A stretch of DNA of 12,560 bases from assembly GCA_005878325.1 (NCBI GenBank), contig VBMR01000077.1:1-12560 (forward strand), given 5' to 3'. This stretch comes from Methanobacteriota archaeon. GTDB taxonomy: Archaea; Thermoplasmatota; Thermoplasmata; RBG-16-68-12. Numbering within the stretch: position 1 is the first letter of the stretch; each line of letters starts with the position of its first letter. Shown piece by piece: positions 6,485-10,720 of this stretch. The translations under genes and the position numbers were made by a program. Below the pieces are notes generated by a model, which did no database searches, was not told the DNA's origin, and saw nothing but the letters and a program-made list of their open reading frames with translations.

Positions 6485-6975
6485 GCGAATCGTTCCCGGA
6501 TGGCTTGGAGCGCGGACGCGGGTAGCCGTTCGCGGGCGGTTGGATAGAGACTCACGCGTTCCTTTCGGAAATGGTCCCAGAGAAACTGCACGAGGAAGAT
6601 TCCGTGGCGGTTCGTCTCCTGGATAGCCTCCCATGAAGGCTGGGCCGCGAGGATTTCCCGTGCCGCTTTGAACTTCTCCACGCCGCGGCGGATTTCGTCG
6701 TGCTCGTAGGCCACGACGTTTACCAGAGTGCCAAACCGGCCGATCGCTGCCTCGAGCCGTGGGAGGATGACCTCGTCCTCGGCCCGGAGTTGCGGCAGGA
6801 GCTCCTCTTCGAAGAAACGCACGGACTCGTCGAGGATTATCCCGTTTTCTTCGCGCGCCTCTCGCGTGGCAATCATCTCGTCGAGGGTGGCCTCCAGCTC
6901 CGTCAGTTTGTCGACGAAATCCGCTTGGATGGCGAGGACCCGCGCGAATGGGTCGTCGTCTGGGACGTCCCCCAT
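6478..6975 (-). CDS. hemerythrin-like (HHE) four-helix protein with altered metal ligands
   Basis: A 165-residue four-helix-bundle protein of the hemerythrin/HHE cation-binding type, a family that binds non-haem iron for oxygen, NO or redox sensing and repair. The start at ATG 6975 is supported by a box A about 28 bases upstream; an upstream ATG adds only an Arg-rich stretch. Helix 1 (10-35) reads VLAIQADFVDKLTELEATL, with QAD where EH is usual. Helix 2 (48-76) reads FFEEELLPQLRAEDEVILP, with Gln62 in place of the usual His but Glu66, Asp67 and Glu68 kept. Helix 3 holds EHDEIRRG (91-98) and helix 4 DHFRKERVSLYP (134-145), so His92, His135 and Glu139 remain. Metal binding is therefore uncertain. 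It lies downstream of asnS with its own promoter and overlaps the HIT gene convergently. Confidence 0.8.
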   Translation of the reverse strand: MGDVPDDDPFARVLAIQADFVDKLTELEATLDEMIATREAREENGIILDESVRFFEEELLPQLRAEDEVILPRLEAAIGRFGTLVNVVAYEHDEIRRGVEKFKAAREILAAQPSWEAIQETNRHGIFLVQFLWDHFRKERVSLYPTARERLPASALQAIRERFAH

Positions 6976-6998
6976 TGGAGAAGCCACCCGGTGCCGAT

Positions 6999-7008
6999 GC
7001 TTTAAGGA
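6999..7008 (-). promoter_or_regulatory. box A (TATA) for the hemerythrin-like gene
   Basis: On the minus strand TCCTTAAAGC, centred about 28 bases before the ATG at 6975. It lies inside the 40-base gap after the asnS stop, so this gene probably has its own leaderless transcript besides any read-through from asnS. Confidence 0.55.
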
Positions 7009-7015
7009 TGCGCCC

Positions 7016-8305
7016 CTATGGCGAAAACCGCGCCGGCGTCCGCGGGAACGGGACGGCATCCCGGATATGCTCCAGCTTGCAGATCCACTGGATCAGCCGC
7101 TCCATGCCCATGCCGAAACCCGCATGCTGGACGCTCCCGTAGCGACGGGAGTCCAGGTACCAGTCGTACGCCTTCGGATCCTCGCCCTGTTCGACGAGGG
7201 CCTTCTTGATCGTCTCGAGGTCCGTTTCCCGCTCGCTCCCGCCGACGATCTCTCCGACCCCGTCGCCACCGATCACGTCGAAGCCGAGGACCAGATCGGG
7301 ATGCTTCGGATCCCTCGCCTTGTAGAACGCTTGTGTGATCCGAGGGTAGTGCGTCACGACGATCGGCTTCGTCTTGCCCTCCGTCAGGGCTCGCTCTTCC
7401 AAGGTGCGCAAGTCCTTCCCCCATTCGAGCACGATTCCTTTCGCCTTCAAGAGCTTCAGGGCCTCGTCGTATGTGAGCCGCTCGAACGGAGGCTTGACGG
7501 CCTTCAGGAATTCCGGGGTCCGACCCAGGGCCACGACATCGTCCGGACGCTCTTCCGCGACGCGCTGGCAGACGTGAGAGATGACCCCTTCGGCATGGTG
7601 GATCACCTCGTCCATTCCGGCCCACGCCTGCTCCATCTCCGCGTGCCAGTATTCCGTCAGGTGCCTCGTGGTGCGGGACTTCTCCGCGCGGAAGGACGGC
7701 CCGATGTAGTAGATCTTCTCCATGGCGAGGACCAACGCCTCCGCATAGAGCTGCCACGACTGCGCGAGGTAGGCTTTCCGCCCGAAGTACTCGACCTCGA
7801 ACAGCGTCGCTCCGCCCTCGCTTCCCGCGGGCGTGAACATCGGGGGAGACGTCTCCCAGAATCCTTGGCCCCGGAAGTACTCGTGGACCGCGCCGAAGGC
7901 CGTGTGGCGGATCCGAAAGATTGCCGTCATCCGCTGCGAACGGATCCAGAGATGGCGGACGTCGAGGAGGAACTCTTCGCTCTGATCCTCCTGAATCGGG
8001 AACTTCTCCGCGAAATGCACGACCTGGACGTCCTCCGCGCGGATCTCGTAGCCGCCGGGCGCGCGCTTGTCCGCAATCACCTTTCCCCGGACGACGACCG
8101 CCGATTCGATGAGTGCCTTTTCCACGGCTTCGAATGTCTTCGCGGGCACCGCGTCTCGGGAGATCGTGACCTGGATGATCCCCGTCGCGTCCCGGACGAC
8201 GACGAAGGCTTTGCCGCCGACCGCTCGAGTGCGGTAGATCCAGCCTCGCAGCTCGACGGCCTTCCCGGCATGCTTCCCTTTCCGGATTTCTTCGACGGAA
8301 ACCAT
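7016..8305 (-). CDS. asnS: asparaginyl-tRNA synthetase
   Basis: Class IIb aminoacyl-tRNA synthetase that charges tRNA-Asn directly with asparagine. I chose ATG at 8305 (429 residues), because a box A lies about 32 bases upstream; ATG at 8320 would add five residues and leave that box only 17 bases away. The N-terminal OB-fold anticodon-binding domain spans about 16-97 (VELRGWIYRTRAVGGKAFV). Class II motif 1 includes GFWETSPPM (148-156), motif 2 is FRAEKSRTTRHLTEYW (205-220) and motif 3 is GFGMGMERLIQW (396-407). RTTRHLTEYWH and the ending DAVPFPRTPARFSP mark AsnRS rather than AspRS. The OB domain excludes the AsnRS-derived archaeal asparagine synthetase, which lacks it. Direct charging implies that Asn-tRNA need not depend on amidotransferase here. 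The gene is divergent from the GNAT gene. Confidence 0.96.
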   Translation of the reverse strand: MVSVEEIRKGKHAGKAVELRGWIYRTRAVGGKAFVVVRDATGIIQVTISRDAVPAKTFEAVEKALIESAVVVRGKVIADKRAPGGYEIRAEDVQVVHFAEKFPIQEDQSEEFLLDVRHLWIRSQRMTAIFRIRHTAFGAVHEYFRGQGFWETSPPMFTPAGSEGGATLFEVEYFGRKAYLAQSWQLYAEALVLAMEKIYYIGPSFRAEKSRTTRHLTEYWHAEMEQAWAGMDEVIHHAEGVISHVCQRVAEERPDDVVALGRTPEFLKAVKPPFERLTYDEALKLLKAKGIVLEWGKDLRTLEERALTEGKTKPIVVTHYPRITQAFYKARDPKHPDLVLGFDVIGGDGVGEIVGGSERETDLETIKKALVEQGEDPKAYDWYLDSRRYGSVQHAGFGMGMERLIQWICKLEHIRDAVPFPRTPARFSP

Positions 8306-8331
8306 GAACCCTCGCCCCATTCCGGTGGCTC

Positions 8332-8344
8332 TAGATTATGGTTT
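8332..8344 (-). promoter_or_regulatory. box A (TATA) for asnS
   Basis: On the minus strand CCATAATCTA follows a CGAAA BRE-like stretch; ATAATC is centred about 32 bases before the ATG at 8305. It decides between two in-frame ATGs for asnS in favour of the shorter protein. Confidence 0.5.
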
Positions 8345-8359
8345 CGCGGATTCGAAAAG

Positions 8360-8368
8360 GACAATTAC
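8360..8368 (+). promoter_or_regulatory. box A (TATA) for the GNAT acetyltransferase gene
   Basis: GACAATTAC, with AATTA centred 26 bases before the in-frame GTG at 8391 and an A-rich GAAAAGG just upstream. The spacing is ideal for a leaderless transcript beginning at that GTG. Confidence 0.45.
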
Positions 8369-8390
8369 CGGAGACGGGTTGCTCGGTTCC

Positions 8391-8894
8391 GTGTTCCGAA
8401 TCGCCGGACCCGTGGATCTCGAGGCGCTGTACCGATTCGAGATGCTCTGTTTCAAGGACCACCCGTTCCGTCGGGATCACATCGCCTGGATTCTGGGGAA
8501 CGATCGCGCCCTGACCCTCGTGGAAGACGCCGACGAGGCATTGACCGCTGTGATGATGCTGCTGTTCGAGGGACGGACGTGCCGGGTCCTTTCCGTGGGG
8601 GTCGTACCCGATGCCCGCCGCCGCGGAATCGCGACGCGGCTCATGCAGATCGCTGAGGCATTTTCCCGTAAGCGGGGCTGCGCGACGATTCGGCTCGAGG
8701 TGAGCACGGAAAACCTTGCGGCGATTGAGCTGTACCGCCGCCTCGGCTATCGCACGGACGGCGTGCTCTACGGCTACTATTCCTGGGGCGAAGACGCGTA
8801 CAGCATGGAAAAGCCCGTCCCGCACGCACTCTCGGAAGCGGCGCCTGAACCGAGCGCGATCAGTCCATATGAGTCTATTAATATTAATCGATAG
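8391..8894 (+). CDS. GNAT N-acetyltransferase, RimI/Ard1-like
   Basis: Acetyl-CoA-dependent transferase of the RimI type; archaeal members acetylate protein N-termini. I chose GTG at 8391 (167 residues). The domain begins at once with FRIAGPVDLEALYRFEMLCF, and a box A sits 26 bases upstream. The alternative ATG at 8304 would add 29 unlike residues, run through the divergent asnS promoter and overlap the asnS start codon. The acetyl-CoA pyrophosphate loop VVPDARRRGIATRLM is at 71-85 (R76-x-x-G79-x-A81). RLEVSTENLAAIELYRRLGY (101-120) is the RimI motif B, and SWGEDAYSMEK (131-141) closes the fold. The last 25 residues form a poorly conserved tail ending in YESININR, encoded by an abruptly A/T-rich inverted repeat that includes the stop. 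Substrate inferred from family only. Confidence 0.85.
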   Translation: MFRIAGPVDLEALYRFEMLCFKDHPFRRDHIAWILGNDRALTLVEDADEALTAVMMLLFEGRTCRVLSVGVVPDARRRGIATRLMQIAEAFSRKRGCATIRLEVSTENLAAIELYRRLGYRTDGVLYGYYSWGEDAYSMEKPVPHALSEAAPEPSAISPYESININR

Positions 8895-8907
8895 ATAATA
8901 TTAACTC
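8871..8907. repeat. A/T-rich inverted repeat spanning the GNAT stop codon
   Basis: TTAATATTA (8878-8886) and TAATATTAA (8896-8904) form a perfect 9-base inverted repeat around a 9-base spacer that contains the TAG stop; GAG (8871-8873) and CTC (8905-8907) can add an outer clamp. It is the most A/T-rich spot in a GC-rich window. It may be a 3'-end structure of the acetyltransferase mRNA, an operator, or a DNA-unwinding or binding site in front of pdaD. The sequence alone does not decide. Confidence 0.5.
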
Positions 8908-8932
8908 GGTTCCGCGAACGCGTTTCTGCAAA

Positions 8933-8943
8933 TCCTTAAGTTA
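8933..8943 (+). promoter_or_regulatory. box A (TATA) for the pdaD operon
   Basis: TCCTTAAGTTA, centred about 37 bases before the pdaD ATG at 8975. It predicts a transcription start near 8965 and a leader of about ten bases. Confidence 0.5.
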
Positions 8944-8974
8944 CAGCGGACATTGCCGCGGCTCACAGAGGAAC

Positions 8975-9442
8975 ATGCTGCCCATCCCTACGAAGTTCTT
9001 CGTCACCTCGGGCAAGGCGGTCTCAAAGGTCTCCGATCTGAACGCCTTCGACGAAGCTCTGCAAAATGCCGGGCTGGCTGAGCAGAACATCGTGTCGGTC
9101 TCCTCGGTTCTCCCGATCGGCATCCACCCCGTCCGACGAAGGGACCTGCCGATGGGGGCGATCACCCACTGCGTACTCGCGCAGCAGCGGGGCGGCGAGG
9201 GCGAGACCATCTCCGCGGGAATCGCCTACGGGTTCCGGGACGATGGGTTCGGCGGCTATGTCGCCGAGGGCCATATGCATGGGACGAAGAACTCCCTCCG
9301 CGAGGTGATGGAATGGAAGATGGGGGAAATGGCGAAACTCCGCGGAATCCGGTTCCGGCGGATCGACTACCGTATCGAGGAACTCAGCATCCCGATGGAC
9401 CACTACGGGGCCTGTCTTGCAGCGCTCGTGTTCCTCGTCTGA
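8975..9442 (+). CDS. pdaD: pyruvoyl-dependent arginine decarboxylase proenzyme
   Basis: Converts arginine to agmatine, the precursor of archaeal polyamines and of agmatidine in the wobble position of tRNA-Ile2. The 155-residue proenzyme is expected to cleave itself within VSVSSVLP (40-47), between Ser43 and Ser44. This yields a small beta chain and an alpha chain whose N-terminal serine becomes the pyruvoyl cofactor. The conserved N-terminus MLPIPTKFFVTSGKAVS, LNAFDEALQNAGL, GAITHCVLAQQRGGEGETISAGIAYG (61-86) and GGYVAEGHMHG (93-103) are all family features. The start is the only sensible ATG. A zinc-ribbon gene follows two bases after the stop, so the two form an operon. No tiaS or speB-like gene is in view. 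Identification is secure. Confidence 0.95.
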   Translation: MLPIPTKFFVTSGKAVSKVSDLNAFDEALQNAGLAEQNIVSVSSVLPIGIHPVRRRDLPMGAITHCVLAQQRGGEGETISAGIAYGFRDDGFGGYVAEGHMHGTKNSLREVMEWKMGEMAKLRGIRFRRIDYRIEELSIPMDHYGACLAALVFLV

Positions 9443-9444
9443 CC

Positions 9445-9921
9445 ATGTACGGCGTCATCGTGTGTCCCCGATGCAAACGCGCGAAAGGCGTCGACCTGGA
9501 CCAAAAGACCACCAGCTGCATGTGTGGATTCCAAATTCGCGTCCGGTCCGCGCGCATCCGGGCCCGTGCCGAGACGGCGCGGGAGATCGCGCCCTTGGTG
9601 GGCAAGGTGAGCGCCGAACTTGCGGGCGGATCCGACGAATACAGAAAGGCAGCGGCCCCTGTCCGGCCAAAGCGATCTCGGGACCCGCATGTTCGCGTCC
9701 TCGGGATCGCGTCGAAGCTCCATGATCGAGCCGGTCGCGTCCGCACCGCCGCCGTGGAACTGACGAAGGAACTCGAAGTGTTCTCGATGGACGATTGGAG
9801 ACGCGTCCTCGAAGGCCTCGGTGTCCCGCGGCCCGAGGAAGCCCTCGAGTCGTTGGTCCGAGCGAACCTCGTCGCAGAGCCGAAAGAGGGCTTCTATCGA
9901 GCGGTGAGTCTCAGCCCCTAG
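9445..9921 (+). CDS. zinc-ribbon protein, DUF5817-like, possible winged helix
   Basis: A 158-residue protein with an N-terminal zinc ribbon, MYGVIVCPRCKR, carrying Cys7-x2-Cys10, then Cys25-x-Cys27 in SCMCGFQI. This layout resembles the archaeal DUF5817 family, of unknown function. A helical, Arg/Ala-rich middle (about 35-110, with RARAETAREIAPLVGKVSAE) is followed by a C-terminal part (about 112-155) with MDDWRRVLEGLGVPRPEEAL and LVRANLVAEPKEGFYR. That part reads like a small winged-helix or helical bundle, so nucleic-acid binding is possible. The ATG at 9445 lies two bases after pdaD; the longer open frame starting inside pdaD is a shadow. Co-transcription with pdaD suggests, but does not show, a role near agmatine or tRNA modification. 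The last 11 bases overlap the convergent PrsW-like gene. Confidence 0.75.
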   Translation: MYGVIVCPRCKRAKGVDLDQKTTSCMCGFQIRVRSARIRARAETAREIAPLVGKVSAELAGGSDEYRKAAAPVRPKRSRDPHVRVLGIASKLHDRAGRVRTAAVELTKELEVFSMDDWRRVLEGLGVPRPEEALESLVRANLVAEPKEGFYRAVSLSP

Positions 9922-10639
9922 GCGCTGCCCGTCGCTTTTCCCGTCGAAGCTCCCTCCGAATCTCCTCCGGTAACGTTCCCGGAAGGATCCTGCGGTAGAC
10001 GTAGAAGTAGACGATCGAAACGAATCCGACGGACGTGGCGGCAGAAATCGCGGCAAACGGTTCGTCGACCCGAAGCAGGAAGGGGAGCAGGAACGCTCCA
10101 TGGGCGAATCGTACGACGATCGCTCGCAGGAATGACCCCAACGTATCTTGCCGAGACGCCCCGAAACCAATCAGGGCGCCCGTGTCAGCGTTCGCGAGCC
10201 CCAGGCTGACCGAATATACGACCAGCAAGGAAAGGGTCTCCGGGGCGTACAGGGTGATTCGGGAAAGCCAAGCCGCCGCGACCACGCCCGACGTGGCGGC
10301 TCCGATCCCGAGTGGGACTCCATAGAACGTCGTGTCGAATCGGCCGCGATAGCTGCGGCGGTTCAGCCAGACCAATTTGAACGACTCTTCGAACAAGATG
10401 GTCGCCGCGAGAGCCGTCAGAAGAGAGGCGATGTCACTTCGAGGCAGGTTTAGCGCGAGGACGCTCGCAATCGACCCGAAGACGAGACCGACCGCGAGGC
10501 TGCCGAACACCCGGCGGTCGTCGAAGAGCGTGTGATCCACATAGGGTCGGTCGAACCGACGGAGGGACGTCCACAGAATCGCAAGGCCTGGCAAGATCCC
10601 CAGGAGGAACGCGACGAGGAAGTCCGCATCGGACGCCAT
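9911..10639 (-). CDS. PrsW-like multi-pass membrane protein (putative intramembrane protease)
   Basis: A 242-residue integral membrane protein with about seven hydrophobic stretches (near 7-25, 45-63, 70-93, 105-124, 135-149, 170-189 and 198-215) and a basic C-terminal tail. ILFEESFKLVWL (81-92) carries the EExxK signature (Glu84, Glu85, Lys88) of PrsW and CPBP-type intramembrane proteases. RFDTTFYGVPLGIGAATSG (100-118) matches the following D-x-x-x-YG-x-x-x-G-x-G segment, and VRFAHGAFL (176-184, His180) could be the third motif. PrsW in Bacillus cleaves a membrane anti-sigma factor; archaea lack sigma factors, so the target here must differ. The gene is divergent from a large zinc-ribbon/TPR membrane protein and shares its 81-base promoter region. 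Membrane nature is certain; protease activity is a family-based inference. Confidence 0.65.
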   Translation of the reverse strand: MASDADFLVAFLLGILPGLAILWTSLRRFDRPYVDHTLFDDRRVFGSLAVGLVFGSIASVLALNLPRSDIASLLTALAATILFEESFKLVWLNRRSYRGRFDTTFYGVPLGIGAATSGVVAAAWLSRITLYAPETLSLLVVYSVSLGLANADTGALIGFGASRQDTLGSFLRAIVVRFAHGAFLLPFLLRVDEPFAAISAATSVGFVSIVYFYVYRRILPGTLPEEIRRELRREKRRAAPRG

Positions 10640-10663
10640 GAGGACGAAGGCAAGCGGGGCCTC

Positions 10664-10673
10664 TACTTAAGCG
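10664..10673. promoter_or_regulatory. palindromic CTTAAG box shared by a divergent gene pair
   Basis: TACTTAAGCG, with CTTAAG at 10666-10671. On the minus strand it is centred about 29 bases before the PrsW-like ATG at 10639, the leaderless spacing. On the plus strand, where no better box is seen, it would start transcription near 10695 and leave a leader that carries the Shine-Dalgarno at 10707-10712. Because the core is self-complementary, one box might serve both directions. Confidence 0.4.
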
Positions 10674-10706
10674 CGTCTTCGTCCGGTTGTCGAGCGAAGT
10701 TCAATC

Positions 10707-10712
10707 GAAGGA
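10707..10712 (+). promoter_or_regulatory. Shine-Dalgarno of the zinc-ribbon/TPR membrane protein
   Basis: GAAGGA ends eight bases before the ATG at 10721. It favours this start over the in-frame ATG at 10751, although the first zinc ribbon would be intact from either. Confidence 0.55.
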
Positions 10713-10720
10713 ATGACTTT

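Noticed and set aside
4748..6634. 628-codon open frame on the minus strand opposite the acyl-CoA dehydrogenase and HIT genes
   Set aside because: Both opposite genes have complete catalytic motifs; the antisense product has no recognisable domain and an Arg/Glu/Pro-biased composition.
6728..8656. 642-codon open frame on the plus strand opposite asnS
   Set aside because: It runs antisense to a clear AsnRS. Its translation is Arg/Asp-rich without motifs, as expected for a shadow frame in GC-rich DNA.
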